A stretch of DNA of 64,000 nucleotides from an uncultured Clostridia bacterium (GCA_944380855.1 CALWIW010000001.1:1-64000); one strand, 5' to 3'. Shown: positions 8,793 to 19,567, counted from the first letter of the stretch. The notes: generated by a model not told the origin, from the sequence alone. A program made the numbers and translations.

Positions 8793-9512
8793 TTAAATAA
8801 ACATATTGACAATGTTATCAATTATATCACCTGAATAGAAAGACTTAAATATTATTGAGCTTTCTATATTTTCCTGTGTCAAAACCGGAACATCCGCACC
8901 CATAAGAGGAAGTGCCAGTTTAATCACAGCAACAATAAGCATTACAACAAGCACGCCTTTTCCAATACCTATAACTCCGCCGAAAATTCTGTTAATCATG
9001 CTGAGTACAGGAACGTCAAAAAACTTGCTTAAAAGTCTTGCCAAAAATCTAAACACTGAATACAGTACAAAAAACAATACGATAATCAAAATTATTCCGA
9101 TTAATGAAGTGAATGCCGGAGCAATCAACGCTTCCACCGAACCTGCGGCCGCATTTATTGTATCCTGATTTCCGTTTTCAATAGCCACTGAAATAGTTTC
9201 CTGATTCAATGCTGCAGAATCAACAAACATAGACGCAAAAGCCGGAATTACAGATATAATACTGTTTATAACCGCTTCCGCTCCGTCGCCCAATGAATTC
9301 CCGATAGACTCGGCAATTTTTTCGGTAACTCCGCTTTTGAAAAATGTTTCATATATCATTCTTGACAAAGTCGGGCTAAGCAATACAGCCACGGTTACAG
9401 CGGCAACCAACGCAACCAAATTCAGCAAAGTTATTGCCGCACCTTTTTTCCAGCCGATAAAAATGCAAAGTCCGATAATTAACAAAACTATACCATCAAG
9501 CAATAAAGCCAT
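8793..9512 (-). CDS. CvpA family membrane protein
   Basis: About 239 residues with four predicted membrane helices; the first (LDGIVLLIIGLCIFIGWKKG) and the WKKG turn are typical of the CvpA/colicin V production family. Its biochemical role is not settled; members are linked to envelope homeostasis. I use the ATG at 9512, preceded by GAGAGG and GGAAAAGG, rather than an earlier codon that would overlap the upstream gene. It lies between the DUF5711 gene and pgsA in one minus-strand series. Confidence 0.82.
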   Translation of the reverse strand: MALLLDGIVLLIIGLCIFIGWKKGAAITLLNLVALVAAVTVAVLLSPTLSRMIYETFFKSGVTEKIAESIGNSLGDGAEAVINSIISVIPAFASMFVDSAALNQETISVAIENGNQDTINAAAGSVEALIAPAFTSLIGIILIIVLFFVLYSVFRFLARLLSKFFDVPVLSMINRIFGGVIGIGKGVLVVMLIVAVIKLALPLMGADVPVLTQENIESSIIFKSFYSGDIIDNIVNMFI

Positions 9513-9525
9513 TTCCTTTTCCTCT

Positions 9526-11121
9526 CTACTTATTATCTGTAAAATCAATATATCTTATCTCACTGATACCGAGAACATACGCCTCACGCTGATTATCCAT
9601 AACCAACGCGGCCGCGTCCGCACCTGCATCTGTATTATAAAGCTCGCTTCCTGATTTGTCAAAGAGCCTGCCCCTGCCGTTATCAATTACCGCTATTTTA
9701 TTGGAATATGCGTCCAAAGAGGTTATACGGCATTCAGTATCAAAAGTGGTTTCAATTTGACCTGTTGAGCTGTATATATATACGGAACACAGTCTTCCGT
9801 CGCCGTTTCTTGACAGAGAAACAGTAACAGACTGTAAGCTTTTATCAATATCAAAAGCAGTAATCTTCATCTCATTATAGGAATTTTTGACAATTTCTTT
9901 CTTATCAAGGTCGATTACGCCGCAGGCATTATTGCCCACAAAAGCAACCTTATCCGATGATAGATATTCTACACTATAAACTACTGTATTGTCAATTTCA
10001 AAGAATTCAAGGGGCGTTTCCTCGGTTATACTCAGATAATATACAGCTGAAACGGGATTTCCGTTTTTTGCAGATAATCCTGAAGCAAGAATTTTTGTAC
10101 CGTCGTCGCTGACGCTTATTGTATTAATATAATACTCCGAAAAAGCGTAAGTGTAAACCTCTTCATTTGAGGAATTATAAACACGCATATAGCTTAAATA
10201 TTCGTCATGCTGAGTAACCACCGCATAGCTTCCGTTTGAACCTATATCAGCGGTAATAATAGGCAAATCCTCGTTTGACTCATAAACAACACTGTCAAGA
10301 GAATCAATTCGGTATCCCTTGCCTCCCAAATCGTAGGTGAGGCTTCTTGTGCCGTTACCCTCCATAACAGGTGTAGAAAAGCTGTGCTGTCTGCTGAAAA
10401 TCTGATTTCCCGAAGAATCCAAAGCTACAATGTTGCTGTTTGAGGCATATGCCAGTTTACTGCTCATCATCATAAAATTCCCTGCCGAAACCTCAGAACC
10501 GTTTATCAGCACAGGATAACCGGAATTGTTTCCCCTGCCGAATAAATCATACTGAATCCAGTTTGCACAGGACTCAAGATCCATTATATTCCTGCTGGAA
10601 ACCGCAAACACAAAAACACAAAGTACAAGGACAATAACGGCAACTGTTCCTATTTTTTTCTTGTTTGCGAATTGCTGTGAGGAAACCTTTCTCTCGTAAT
10701 TGTCAATGGGCAATTCCTCATAGCTTAAAACCTCTCTGTCAGAACCTCTGACAACCGCCTTTTCATATCTTTGCGGGGTCTTTTTATCCGAAGGCCTTTT
10801 ATATCTGGCGGCATAACCTCTTTTTTTAGAAGAACCGTCAGCCTTTTTCCCTTTTGAAAATCTCTTTCCGCTTTGTGATTTTGACTTCTTAACTCTGAAA
10901 CTAAAAACGGAACGTAAAGAATCAGACAGACCGCTGAAATTATTGCTTTCAGTTTCCGCAATTTCCTCTCGGTCATCTTCTTTTATTTCATTATCTTTTT
11001 TTTGACGCTCTTCCCAGATATTTACAACCTTTTTGTCGTTTTCTCTTTTTTCCTTTGCGTCAGTGCTTTTTGTCTTTTTCTCTGAGATTTTACCCCTGTT
11101 CTCGTCCTTATTATTTTCCAT
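9526..11121 (-). CDS. DUF5711-like membrane-anchored beta-propeller protein
   Basis: A 531-residue protein with a long charged, low-complexity cytoplasmic N-terminus (1-150, rich in Lys, Glu, Ser), one membrane helix at about 157-176, and an external C-terminal part made of repeated beta-strand motifs (for example the VAFVGNNACGVIDL stretch). The layout resembles the DUF5711 family of Clostridia, whose function is unknown. It is placed between truA and cvpA. Assignment is by memory of the family and is tentative; membrane topology is the secure part. Confidence 0.65.
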   Translation of the reverse strand: MENNKDENRGKISEKKTKSTDAKEKRENDKKVVNIWEERQKKDNEIKEDDREEIAETESNNFSGLSDSLRSVFSFRVKKSKSQSGKRFSKGKKADGSSKKRGYAARYKRPSDKKTPQRYEKAVVRGSDREVLSYEELPIDNYERKVSSQQFANKKKIGTVAVIVLVLCVFVFAVSSRNIMDLESCANWIQYDLFGRGNNSGYPVLINGSEVSAGNFMMMSSKLAYASNSNIVALDSSGNQIFSRQHSFSTPVMEGNGTRSLTYDLGGKGYRIDSLDSVVYESNEDLPIITADIGSNGSYAVVTQHDEYLSYMRVYNSSNEEVYTYAFSEYYINTISVSDDGTKILASGLSAKNGNPVSAVYYLSITEETPLEFFEIDNTVVYSVEYLSSDKVAFVGNNACGVIDLDKKEIVKNSYNEMKITAFDIDKSLQSVTVSLSRNGDGRLCSVYIYSSTGQIETTFDTECRITSLDAYSNKIAVIDNGRGRLFDKSGSELYNTDAGADAAALVMDNQREAYVLGISEIRYIDFTDNK

Positions 11122-11143
11122 ACACTAACTCACTTTCCGACTA

Positions 11144-11881
11144 TCAATAATTAACTCGGTTAAGATACAATCCGCAAGCAGGAGCCGTAGGCCCTGCAAA
11201 CTTCCTGTCCTTTTTCTCGATAATTTCCTTAATTCCGTCCCTGGGAATTTTACCCTGCTGAATTCTAAGCAGAGTCCCTACCATAATCCTTACCATGTTA
11301 TAGAGGAAGCCGTCTGCTTCCACTGTCATTGTCACAAGCTCTCCGTCTCTTTCAACGGAAAACATCTTAACATTCCTTACAAAATCTCCCTTTTCCCTTT
11401 TATCCAAGGTACAAAAAGAGGTAAAATCATGCTTTCCCACATATGCCTGAGCGGCACGGTGAAGCATTTCCTCATCTATTTTATATCTGTAATGAAGTGC
11501 ATAACCGTTCATAAAAGGATTTCGCACTTCACTGTTCCAAATCTTGTATATATACTGCTTGCTTTTGCAGCTGTATCTTGCGTGAAAATCTTCATCAACC
11601 TCACGGCAGTCATTCACTGCAACCTCCATAGGCAAATGCCTGTTTAAAGCCGCTTTCAGTCTTTCGGCAGGTATTGGGTGTTCCGTCTTCAGACTTATGC
11701 AGTACATATTGGCGTGAACTCCCGAATCTGTCCTGCTGCACCCTTTTATATCGGCATAGCCGCCGATAATATTATACAGTGCCTTTTGAAAAACTTCCTG
11801 AACCGCCAAAGCGTTTTTCTGTATCTGCCACCCGTGAAAGGCTTTGCCGTCATATGAAATTGTCAGCAATAGATTTCTCAT
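11144..11881 (-). CDS. truA: tRNA pseudouridine(38-40) synthase
   Basis: The 245-residue protein carries the catalytic GCSRTDSGVHA motif with Asp52 and the YDGKAFHGWQ start typical of TruA, plus GFLYNMVRIMVGTLL near the C-terminus. It isomerises uridines 38-40 in the anticodon arm of tRNAs. It directly follows ecfT, a gene order conserved in many Firmicutes. Full length for the family. Confidence 0.96.
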   Translation of the reverse strand: MRNLLLTISYDGKAFHGWQIQKNALAVQEVFQKALYNIIGGYADIKGCSRTDSGVHANMYCISLKTEHPIPAERLKAALNRHLPMEVAVNDCREVDEDFHARYSCKSKQYIYKIWNSEVRNPFMNGYALHYRYKIDEEMLHRAAQAYVGKHDFTSFCTLDKREKGDFVRNVKMFSVERDGELVTMTVEADGFLYNMVRIMVGTLLRIQQGKIPRDGIKEIIEKKDRKFAGPTAPACGLYLNRVNY

Positions 11882-11924
11882 TTTATCATTCCCAACATCT
11901 TTACACCATTAAAACAATATCCTG

Positions 11925-12725
11925 TCACAGAAAAATATTCAGAAGTATTACTGAACAGGCAACAAAAATCATAAAAGCCAAAACCTTAAAATCCACAGCC
12001 GTTAAATGTAGAGATTTCATTCTCGTTCTTCCGCTTCCGCCCTGATAGCACCGGCATTCCATTGCCGTTGCCAAATCATAGGCTCTTCTGAAAGCCGAAA
12101 CAAACAGCGGAACCAACACGGGAATCAACGCTTTTACACGCTTTACAATTCCCCCGCTCTCCATATCAGCACCCCTTGCCTTTTGAGCCTGCATAATCTT
12201 GTCTGTTTCCTCAAGCAAGGTGGGAATAAATCTCAAGGCTATTGTCATCATCATAGCAATCTCGTGAACTTTAATTCTGAAAATTCCCAAGGGCTTCAAA
12301 ATTCTTTCCAATCCGTCTGTCAAATCCGTAGGCGAAGTGGTAAAGGTAAGGCTTGAGCTTACCAATATCAGACTTATTATTCTTACCGTCACAAAAACGG
12401 CGTTTCTAATACCGCCTGTTGTGATTTTTAAAAATCCCCAGCTCCAAAGCACATCTCCCGTGCCGTAGAGCAAATTCAAAACGGAAGTAAATATCACAAT
12501 AAAAATAATGGTTTTTACACTCTTTAAATACATCTTAGTGGGTACGCCGCTGAAAAACACGGTAAGTGCCACAATAATAGCTGTAAACGCCAAAGAAAAA
12601 TAATTGCCGGTACAAAAAATAAGGACAATAAACGCCACCAGCAATGCTATTTTCATTCTCGGGTCAAGTCTGTGAAGTATGCTTTTTCCGGGAAAAAACT
12701 GTCCCAGAGTAACATCTCTCATCAT
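11925..12725 (-). CDS. ecfT: Energy-coupling factor transporter transmembrane protein EcfT
   Basis: This 266-residue membrane protein has about five to six helices and the cytoplasmic coupling motif QKARGADME (the Ala-Arg-Gly signature of EcfT), which contacts the two ATPases. It starts with the family motif GQFFPGKSILHRLDPR. It overlaps the stop of ecfA2 by four bases, so translation is probably coupled. Together with EcfA1 and EcfA2 it forms the shared energising module that pairs with different vitamin-binding S components; no S-component gene is next to it. Confidence 0.94.
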   Translation of the reverse strand: MMRDVTLGQFFPGKSILHRLDPRMKIALLVAFIVLIFCTGNYFSLAFTAIIVALTVFFSGVPTKMYLKSVKTIIFIVIFTSVLNLLYGTGDVLWSWGFLKITTGGIRNAVFVTVRIISLILVSSSLTFTTSPTDLTDGLERILKPLGIFRIKVHEIAMMMTIALRFIPTLLEETDKIMQAQKARGADMESGGIVKRVKALIPVLVPLFVSAFRRAYDLATAMECRCYQGGSGRTRMKSLHLTAVDFKVLAFMIFVACSVILLNIFL

Positions 12726-13585
12726 AGCTTTCCCCTCCTTTTCAATACCTCTGCAATCTCTGACGCCGCCTGCTCAACACAGAGAATACCCTGTGAAAAC
12801 AAACCGCTGTCCCCGTTAATATCCGACATTATTTTTGTTATCTGAGGAATTCTCAGTCCTATCTTTGCAAGCTCATCGCCTCTTGCAAAAATATTTTTTG
12901 TATTATCAAACATCTGAAGATGTGATTTATTCATAACAATAACCCTGTCGGCAACACGTGCAATGTCCTCCATGCTGTGAGAAACAAGCAAAACCGTGTT
13001 ATTTCTAACCTTATGGTACTCGGTTATCTGACTTAAAAGCACATCGCGTCCCATAGGGTCAAGACCGGCGGTAGGCTCGTCCAAAATCAAAATTTCCGGA
13101 TCCATTGCAATAACTCCCGCAATGGCGGCTCTTCGCTTTTCTCCTCCCGATAAATCAAAAGGCGATTTAAAAAGCAGTTCTTCTTTAAGTCCCGTAAACA
13201 TTGCCGCCGAACGGACACGCTTGTCAAGCTCGTCGCCGCTTATTCCCATATTGGTTGGGCCAAAGGCTATATCCTTGTATACGGTTTCCTCAAAAAGCTG
13301 GTATTCCGGATACTGGAAAACCATTCCCACCTGGAAACGAACCTTTCTTATTTCTTTAGGATTTGCAAAAATATCCTCGCCGTTTAAAAGCACTTTTCCC
13401 GAGGTCGGCTTAATAAGACCGTTAAGCATTTGAACCATTGTGGATTTGCCGGAACCTGTATGACCGATAATACCTATAAATTCGCCTTTATTTACTGCAA
13501 AATTTACGTCATCTACCGCCTTTTTTTCAAAAGGTGTGCCTGCTCCGTATACAAAGCTAAGGTTCTGCACTTCAAGTACGCTCAT
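12722..13585 (-). CDS. ecfA2: ECF transporter ATPase EcfA2
   Basis: A 287-residue ABC ATPase with Walker [11 protein letters not shown]-loop [10 protein letters not shown], signature LSGGEKRR and Walker [14 protein letters not shown]. The YPEYQLF Q-loop and the long C-terminal extension are typical of EcfA2. It overlaps ecfA1 by four bases (ATGA) and ecfT by four bases, so the three genes form one coupled unit. Confidence 0.94.
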   Translation of the reverse strand: MSVLEVQNLSFVYGAGTPFEKKAVDDVNFAVNKGEFIGIIGHTGSGKSTMVQMLNGLIKPTSGKVLLNGEDIFANPKEIRKVRFQVGMVFQYPEYQLFEETVYKDIAFGPTNMGISGDELDKRVRSAAMFTGLKEELLFKSPFDLSGGEKRRAAIAGVIAMDPEILILDEPTAGLDPMGRDVLLSQITEYHKVRNNTVLLVSHSMEDIARVADRVIVMNKSHLQMFDNTKNIFARGDELAKIGLRIPQITKIMSDINGDSGLFSQGILCVEQAASEIAEVLKRRGKL

Positions 13586-14433
13586 TTAAGCACCTCCCTC
13601 AGCATTTCAACACATTCCTCTTCATCAAGGGGCATACGTTCAAATTTTACACCCATAGCCCTTAACTGATATACAAGCTCAGTTGCCTGGGGAACATCAA
13701 GTCTGTGCTTTTTCAGCAGTTCAACCTTTGAAAAAACCTCGTGAGGATTTCCCTCGGTGAGAATTTTTCCTTTATCCATAACAATTACTCTGTCAGCCAT
13801 AACCGCCTCGTCCATATAGTGGGTTATAAGCACAATGGTAATTCCGTTTTCTTTGTTAAGCTTTTTAATAGTGGACATAACCTCGTCTCTGCCACGGGGG
13901 TCAAGCATAGCGGTAGGCTCGTCCAAAACTATACAGTCAGGTTCCATAGCAATAATGCCTGCAATTGCCACTCTCTGTTTTTGACCTCCGCTGAGCTTAT
14001 AGGGTGCATGAAGACGGTATTCATACATATCAACCTTTTTCAAAGCGTCGTCCACTCTTCTTCTGATTTCTTTAGGCTCGATACCTAAATTTTCAGGTCC
14101 GAACGCAACATCTTCTTCAACTATGCTTGCCACAAGCTGGTTGTCGGGATTTTGTAAAACAAGTCCCACCTTTTTTCTTATGTCATAGCATTTTTCCTCG
14201 TCGCTTGTATCCATGCCGTCAACATATACCTTTCCCTCTGAGGGCAGAAGCAAGGCGTTAAAATGCTTTGCCATGGTGGATTTTCCGCAGCCGTTGTGAC
14301 CCAAAAGAGCCACAAACTCACCCTTTTCCACAGACATGGAAATCCCGTCAAGGACATTTACAGCCGGCTGCTGACCCGGCTCTTCATCTATATCATAATG
14401 AAATTTAACATTGTCTACCTTAATAAATTCCAT
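13582..14433 (-). CDS. ecfA1: ECF transporter ATPase EcfA1
   Basis: A 283-residue ABC ATPase with Walker [11 protein letters not shown]-loop [11 protein letters not shown], signature [13 protein letters not shown] and Walker [14 protein letters not shown]. The NPDNQ Q-loop is characteristic of EcfA1. First gene of the ecfA1-ecfA2-ecfT-truA series; ATG preceded by AGGAG. Confidence 0.94.
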   Translation of the reverse strand: MEFIKVDNVKFHYDIDEEPGQQPAVNVLDGISMSVEKGEFVALLGHNGCGKSTMAKHFNALLLPSEGKVYVDGMDTSDEEKCYDIRKKVGLVLQNPDNQLVASIVEEDVAFGPENLGIEPKEIRRRVDDALKKVDMYEYRLHAPYKLSGGQKQRVAIAGIIAMEPDCIVLDEPTAMLDPRGRDEVMSTIKKLNKENGITIVLITHYMDEAVMADRVIVMDKGKILTEGNPHEVFSKVELLKKHRLDVPQATELVYQLRAMGVKFERMPLDEEECVEMLREVLK

Positions 14434-14477
14434 TTTATTCTCCTAAGCAAAATATTTTCCACAACTTTCCACAACTA

Positions 14478-15344
14478 TTATTTTTCCCATATAGCCGTAG
14501 AACCGCAGGGCAATACAAATCCGCTTTGTGTAACCGGAAGACCTATTTCATCTGACGAAACCCTGCCGTTAAACTTCGGACACAAAACCGCACCCAAAAG
14601 ATACTCCATAACTCCCGAGGAAAGTCCTGTGGTGTAGGAATTGAGAATAAAAAATCTTGCATCCTCGTGCAGAATATCACGGCACTGGCATACAAGGGAA
14701 TAGAGCTGTTCCTCTAACTTCCAAATTTCTCCCCCGGGACCTCTTCCGTAGGACGGCGGGTCCATAATAATACCGTGGTATTTATTGCCTCTTCTTTTCT
14801 CTCTTTGAACAAACTTTATACAATCGTCCACAAGCCACCTTACCGGAAGCTTTTCAATTTTGCTGGAAACTGCATTTTCCTTAGCCCATTGAACCATGCC
14901 TTTAGATGCGTCAACATGGCACACATTGGCACCTGCCGCCATACAGGAAAGCGTAGCACAGCCTGTATATCCGAAAAGGTTTAAAACTTTAAATTCCTTT
15001 AAGCCCGACTTTCTGATTTTATCTGCGGCAAAATCCCAGTTTACTCCCTGCTCGGGAAAAACACCTGTATGCTTAAATCCCATAGGCTTGATATTGAATT
15101 TTAAATCTCCGTAGCTTATTTGCCAACGTTCAGGCATCTTTTTAAATACTTCCCAAGAACCTCCGCCTGTATTGCTGCGGTGGTACATTGCATGAGCTTG
15201 CTTCCAAAGGGGATTTTTCTTTTCCGTGTCCCAAATAACCTGGGGGTCGGGACGTATCAGTATAATATCTTTCCATCTTTCGAGTCTCTGTGAACCTGAA
15301 GCGTCTATAAGCTCATAGTCTTTCCATCTGTCGGCAATTCGCAT
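14478..15344 (-). CDS. Class I SAM-dependent methyltransferase, RlmI-like
   Basis: About 288 residues with a SAM-binding VLNLFGYTGCATLSC segment and the catalytic-region motif IMDPPSYGRGPGG. This resembles the catalytic part of 23S rRNA (cytosine-C5) methyltransferases of the RlmI/RlmK group but lacks the N-terminal PUA domain. The target RNA is not known. I start at MRIADRW (ATG at 15344), which has GGAAG upstream; an upstream in-frame extension has no ribosome site and overlaps the untranslated spacer after glmM. Confidence 0.8.
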   Translation of the reverse strand: MRIADRWKDYELIDASGSQRLERWKDIILIRPDPQVIWDTEKKNPLWKQAHAMYHRSNTGGGSWEVFKKMPERWQISYGDLKFNIKPMGFKHTGVFPEQGVNWDFAADKIRKSGLKEFKVLNLFGYTGCATLSCMAAGANVCHVDASKGMVQWAKENAVSSKIEKLPVRWLVDDCIKFVQREKRRGNKYHGIIMDPPSYGRGPGGEIWKLEEQLYSLVCQCRDILHEDARFFILNSYTTGLSSGVMEYLLGAVLCPKFNGRVSSDEIGLPVTQSGFVLPCGSTAIWEK

Positions 15345-15417
15345 ATTAATTATCTTCCTTTTATTATAATCACTCCTGTGCGGCGAAGACCTTAACACTC
15401 CGCCGCACAGCATTAAA

Positions 15418-16767
15418 TCAGCCTAATCTTTCTCTTACTACGTCCGCAGTTTCGTTTGCAAGCTTTGCAATTTCCTCTGCGTCCTCACCCTCTACCATAA
15501 CTCTGATAAGAGGCTCTGTGCCGGAAACTCTTACTATAATTCTTCCGGACTCTCCCAAAATCTCTTCTACTCTCTTAATCTCTGCCTTGATTTCTTTGTC
15601 AGTGTAGAAGTGCATTTTTCCTTCCTGAGATACCTTAACATTAATAAGTATCTGCGGGAATCTTTCCATAAGTGTTGCAAGTGAACTGAGCTTTGCATTA
15701 CGTCTGTTCAAAAGACTCAAAAGATGTGCACCTGTAAGCTGTCCGTCACCTGTTGTAGCATGATTAAGGAAAATAATATGACCGGACTGCTCGCCGCCGA
15801 TATTATATCCCTCTCTAAGCATTGTTTCAAGAACGTATCTGTCGCCTACCTTTGTTGAAACAAAGTTAAGCTCGTTGATAGCACAGAACTTGTTAAAGCC
15901 CATATTTGTCATAATTGTTCCTACAACAGTATCCTTTTTGAGCTTTCCTCTGCTCTTCATATCAAGAGCACAGATTGCCATAACATAGTCACCGTCAACC
16001 AAATTTCCGTTGTCGTCAACAGCCAAACATCTGTCAGCGTCTCCGTCAAAAGCAAGACCTGCGTCAAGCTTATGCTCTCTTACATAGTCCATAAGGTGTT
16101 CCATGTGTGTAGAGCCGCATTCGTCGTTAATGTTGATACCGTTTGGCTTGTCAAAAAGCATATGGCATTTAGCTCCCAAACCCTCAAACAAAAGCTGTGC
16201 TGTTCTTGAAGCTGAACCGTTGGAACAGTCAAGTGCAATTTCCATACCTGACAGGTCATAATCAATTGTGCACTGTACGTGTTCAACATAATCTGCAACC
16301 GCATTTGTTTCTACAGTTACTGTACCCATGTTTTCAAAATCAGGCTTTGTATAGGGAACCTTGCCGTCAAGAACAATAGCTTCGATTTCCTCTTCCAAGT
16401 CGTCAGGAAGCTTGTAGCCGTCCTCGTTAAAAATCTTAATTCCGTTAAATTCAAACGGGTTGTGAGAAGCAGAAATCATAATACCTGCGTCAGCCTTATA
16501 TTTTCCTACAAGATATGCAACCGCAGGGGTCGGAATAACGCCAAGCAGTTTTACATTGGCACCTACAGAGCAGAGACCTGCAATCAACGCACCTTCAAGC
16601 ATATCACCTGACAGACGTGTGTCCTTTCCTATCAAAAATGTGGGGTGCTTAACCTCATCGTTAATCAAAACCATAGCTGCCGCCTTGCCTATATTCATTG
16701 CAAGCTCGCAGGTAAGCTCAGTATTTGCAACACCTCTTACACCGTCAGTACCAAAAAGTCTTCCCAT
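15418..16767 (-). CDS. glmM: Phosphoglucosamine mutase
   Basis: A 449-residue enzyme with the active-site SASHNP motif (phosphorylated Ser101), metal-binding DGDADR, GGEQSGH sugar-binding loop and C-terminal RVSGTEPLIRVM phosphate loop. It interconverts glucosamine 6- and 1-phosphate for peptidoglycan precursor synthesis. Full family length. It opens a minus-strand series that continues with the methyltransferase and the ECF genes. Confidence 0.97.
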   Translation of the reverse strand: MGRLFGTDGVRGVANTELTCELAMNIGKAAAMVLINDEVKHPTFLIGKDTRLSGDMLEGALIAGLCSVGANVKLLGVIPTPAVAYLVGKYKADAGIMISASHNPFEFNGIKIFNEDGYKLPDDLEEEIEAIVLDGKVPYTKPDFENMGTVTVETNAVADYVEHVQCTIDYDLSGMEIALDCSNGSASRTAQLLFEGLGAKCHMLFDKPNGININDECGSTHMEHLMDYVREHKLDAGLAFDGDADRCLAVDDNGNLVDGDYVMAICALDMKSRGKLKKDTVVGTIMTNMGFNKFCAINELNFVSTKVGDRYVLETMLREGYNIGGEQSGHIIFLNHATTGDGQLTGAHLLSLLNRRNAKLSSLATLMERFPQILINVKVSQEGKMHFYTDKEIKAEIKRVEEILGESGRIIVRVSGTEPLIRVMVEGEDAEEIAKLANETADVVRERLG

Positions 16768-16886
16768 AAAAACTCCTCCTGTCAGATCAAAATTCTTTTC
16801 AATCCGTCTATATGTTTATTTTTAAACAGAATACCTCACAAAAAACCTTCCAAGATTGTATTCTGAATAAAGCTGAATAAGCTTCG

Positions 16887-17957
16887 TTAGCTGTCGTTTC
16901 CCTCAAACAAACTTTGCTGTGACGACTGCTGAGAAAATTTATCCTCATACCCCAAATGTCTGTAAGCCTCCGCAGTGACACAGCGGCCTCTGGGCGTTCT
17001 GCTTAAAAAACCAATCTGCATAAGATAAGGCTCGTAAACATCCTCAATGGTCACTGCCTCTTCTCCGATTGAAGCCGCCAAAGTTTCAATTCCCACGGGT
17101 CCTCCCCTGTAGTAACGAATCATTGCGTCAAGCATTCGCCTGTCGTTTTTGTCAAGACCCAATTCATCAATTTCCAAACGGTCAAGGGCTACCCTTGCCG
17201 TATCACAGGTTATAATTCCGTTAGACATAACCTGTGCAAAATCACGGACACGCTTTAAAAGCCTGTTGGCAATTCTCGGAGTACCTCTTGAACGTGAAGC
17301 AAGCTCCAACGCTCCGTCATCATCTATTTTTATATTTAAAATACCTGCACTTCTTTTAATAATTGTCGCCAGTTCCTCAGGGGTATAAAGCTCCAGCCTT
17401 AAAATAACACCGAAGCGGTCACGCAAAGGTGCCGTAAGCTGTCCTGCCCTTGTAGTAGCTCCAACCAAGGTAAACTTCGGCAAAGCCAAATGATAGGAAG
17501 CAGCCATCTGACCTTTTCCCGTCACAATATCAATGGCAAAATCCTCCATGGAGGGATAAAGAATTTCCTCAACCGCACGACTCAGCCTGTGTATCTCATC
17601 AATGAAAAGCACGTCGCCGTCAGAAAGACTTGTAAGTATCGCAGCCAAGTCTCCCGGCTTTTCAATGGCAGGGCCTGAGGTTATTCTGAGATTTACCCCA
17701 AGCTCGTTTGCTATAATTCCAGAAAGAGTGGTTTTTCCCAGTCCCGGAGGGCCGTACAAAAGCACATGGTCAAGGGTTTCCTTTCTGATTTTCGCCGCCT
17801 CTATAAATACAGACAGGTTTTCCTTTACTTTCTCCTGTCCCACATATTCGGAAAGAGTTTTCGGACGTAAAGGGTTGTCGCTTTCCAATGTGTCCTGAGG
17901 TATTTCCCCGGCGTCCATTATTCTGTTTTCAAAATCATATTCATTTGAAAAGTCCAT
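16887..17957 (-). CDS. ruvB: Holliday junction branch migration helicase RuvB
   Basis: The 356-residue AAA+ protein has Walker A GPPGLGKT at 69-76, Walker [11 protein letters not shown], sensor VGATTRAG and the C-terminal winged-helix region with RTPRGR, all standard for RuvB. It drives branch migration with RuvA at four-way DNA junctions. It follows ruvA on the same strand. Confidence 0.98.
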   Translation of the reverse strand: MDFSNEYDFENRIMDAGEIPQDTLESDNPLRPKTLSEYVGQEKVKENLSVFIEAAKIRKETLDHVLLYGPPGLGKTTLSGIIANELGVNLRITSGPAIEKPGDLAAILTSLSDGDVLFIDEIHRLSRAVEEILYPSMEDFAIDIVTGKGQMAASYHLALPKFTLVGATTRAGQLTAPLRDRFGVILRLELYTPEELATIIKRSAGILNIKIDDDGALELASRSRGTPRIANRLLKRVRDFAQVMSNGIITCDTARVALDRLEIDELGLDKNDRRMLDAMIRYYRGGPVGIETLAASIGEEAVTIEDVYEPYLMQIGFLSRTPRGRCVTAEAYRHLGYEDKFSQQSSQQSLFEGNDS

Positions 17958-17973
17958 ATATAACTACCAAACC

Positions 17974-18579
17974 TTATTTTTGTTTTCCAAGTTCTTTTAA
18001 AGTTTCCCCTATAAGCTGTTCAACGGTTTTAGAGCCGTCCAGACGGGAAAGTATTGGCATAACCTCCGGTGAGGAATAGCCAAGCACAGCCAAAGCCCCG
18101 ACGGCATTTGCAATATTTCCCCCTGCAAACACAGGTGCAGAGTTTTCAGAAACGGAAAATCCTTCCTGTGAAGCGGCAATACCTTTAAGCTTATCTTTAA
18201 GCTCAAGGATAACTCTCTGGGCAAGCTTGTTGCCCACGCCCTGAGCCCTTGTAATGGTTTTGCTGTCGCCGGAAGCCACCGCTACGGCAACCTGCTCCGG
18301 AGTCAGTTCAGAAAGTATGGCAAGGCCGGCTTTCGGACCAACGCCGCTTACGCTTATAAGCATTTTAAAAGTGGAAAGTTCGGAGGTTGAACCAAAACCG
18401 AAAAGCTCCACTGCGTCATCTCTTACATTCATATAGGTATAAAGCATAGCTTCGCTGTTAAGCTTTATTTTTTTTAAAGTGTTAATGGTGGTTTGACATT
18501 TATAGCCAACACCGCCGCACTCAATAACAGCACAGCCTGCTTCCATGTGTATAACTGTTCCTCTTACGGAATAAATCAA
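17974..18579 (-). CDS. ruvA: Holliday junction binding protein RuvA
   Basis: A 201-residue protein with the N-terminal OB-fold start (MIYSVRGTV), helix-hairpin-helix segments including SVSGVGPKAGLAIL and GVGNKLAQRVILELKDKL, and a C-terminal RuvB-binding domain. It overlaps ruvC by four bases, and ruvB follows, giving a ruvC-ruvA-ruvB unit. Confidence 0.97.
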   Translation of the reverse strand: MIYSVRGTVIHMEAGCAVIECGGVGYKCQTTINTLKKIKLNSEAMLYTYMNVRDDAVELFGFGSTSELSTFKMLISVSGVGPKAGLAILSELTPEQVAVAVASGDSKTITRAQGVGNKLAQRVILELKDKLKGIAASQEGFSVSENSAPVFAGGNIANAVGALAVLGYSSPEVMPILSRLDGSKTVEQLIGETLKELGKQK

Positions 18580-19097
18580 AATCTGTTCCTCCGATTTATC
18601 ATCAATTTTTTAATGTCCGTGCCTGCCGCCTGAGTATGGGCAATGGCTATTGCCAAAGCGTCCGCCGTATCGTCGGGTTTCGGAACGGATTTCAAATTCA
18701 AAAGCCGCCTTGTCATTTCCATAACCTGATATTTCTGAGCCTTTCCGTAGCCCGTAACAGCGGTTTTAACCTGTAAAGGCGTATACTCAAAAACAGGAAC
18801 ATGAAATTTTCTTGCAGAAAGGAGAATAACCCCCCTCGCCTCGGCAACCATAATAGCGGTTTTCTGATTGGTCTGAAAATAAAGCTTTTCCACCGACATT
18901 ACGTCGGGACGGCATTTTTGCAAAATATCACACATTGAATCGTATATTCTTTCAAGTCTCAGGGAAAACTCCTGTTCCGCATCTGTTGTGATTGCACCGA
19001 AACCCAAGGGAGAATACCGCATTCCGTCGTATTTTATCGCACCGTATCCTACAATTGCATAACCGGGATCTATTCCCAAAACAACCAAAAAATTCAC
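18576..19097 (-). CDS. ruvC: Crossover junction endodeoxyribonuclease RuvC
   Basis: A 173-residue nuclease starting VLGIDPGYAIVGYG with the first catalytic Asp at residue 10, a Glu in MSVEKLYF and the acidic DDTADALAIAIAH cluster, which supply the metal-binding residues. It resolves Holliday junctions. The start codon is GTG at 19097; a TTG nearby is an alternative. Confidence 0.96.
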   Translation of the reverse strand: MNFLVVLGIDPGYAIVGYGAIKYDGMRYSPLGFGAITTDAEQEFSLRLERIYDSMCDILQKCRPDVMSVEKLYFQTNQKTAIMVAEARGVILLSARKFHVPVFEYTPLQVKTAVTGYGKAQKYQVMEMTRRLLNLKSVPKPDDTADALAIAIAHTQAAGTDIKKLMINRRNRF

Positions 19098-19330
19098 CGC
19101 ACTTCCAAAAGCATATTATTTCGCATGATAAGTTATTATATCACAATCAAATTGTCATATCAATAAAAATCACGCCGCAAACCGGGTGTTTCATTGTTTT
19201 TCACAAAAAAATCAGTTAATTTAAAGCAAAATGTTTCGGAATATATTTTCTGTAATATTGTAAATACATCTCAGCATAATAATTTTGTCCCTTATTTTAA
19301 GGAACAAAACAATATAAGGAAAGTGATAAG

Positions 19331-19567
19331 ATGAAAAATAAAAATTCTGCAAATAAAAACTCAAAAAACGCAATACTCATAAAAGGCTGTGACACTCAGG
19401 GGCAAAATCTTGACCGCCTTGTAAACGAAAGGCTTTGCACTCCGCCCCGGTACTCAACCTTAGGATGGACTTTTATGGGAAAGAAAGACGATAAAACAAA
19501 TACTGTAATAGCAGACAACGAAAGTGTAGAACAGCTCCGCAATTTCAGCATAGAAAACAAGCTGTAA
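19331..19567 (+). CDS. Small protein of unknown function (78 residues)
   Basis: I do not recognise this protein. It is polar, begins with a Lys/Asn-rich stretch, and has two cysteines (one in LIKGCDTQG, one in ERLCTPPRYS). No membrane helix or known motif is visible. That it is real is supported by GGAAAG upstream of the ATG and by a strong terminator 22 bases after the stop, on the strand opposite to both neighbours. An imperfect inverted repeat (TTTTGTCCC... / ...GGAACAAAA, about 19283-19309) lies just upstream and may be an operator. Confidence 0.6.
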   Translation: MKNKNSANKNSKNAILIKGCDTQGQNLDRLVNERLCTPPRYSTLGWTFMGKKDDKTNTVIADNESVEQLRNFSIENKL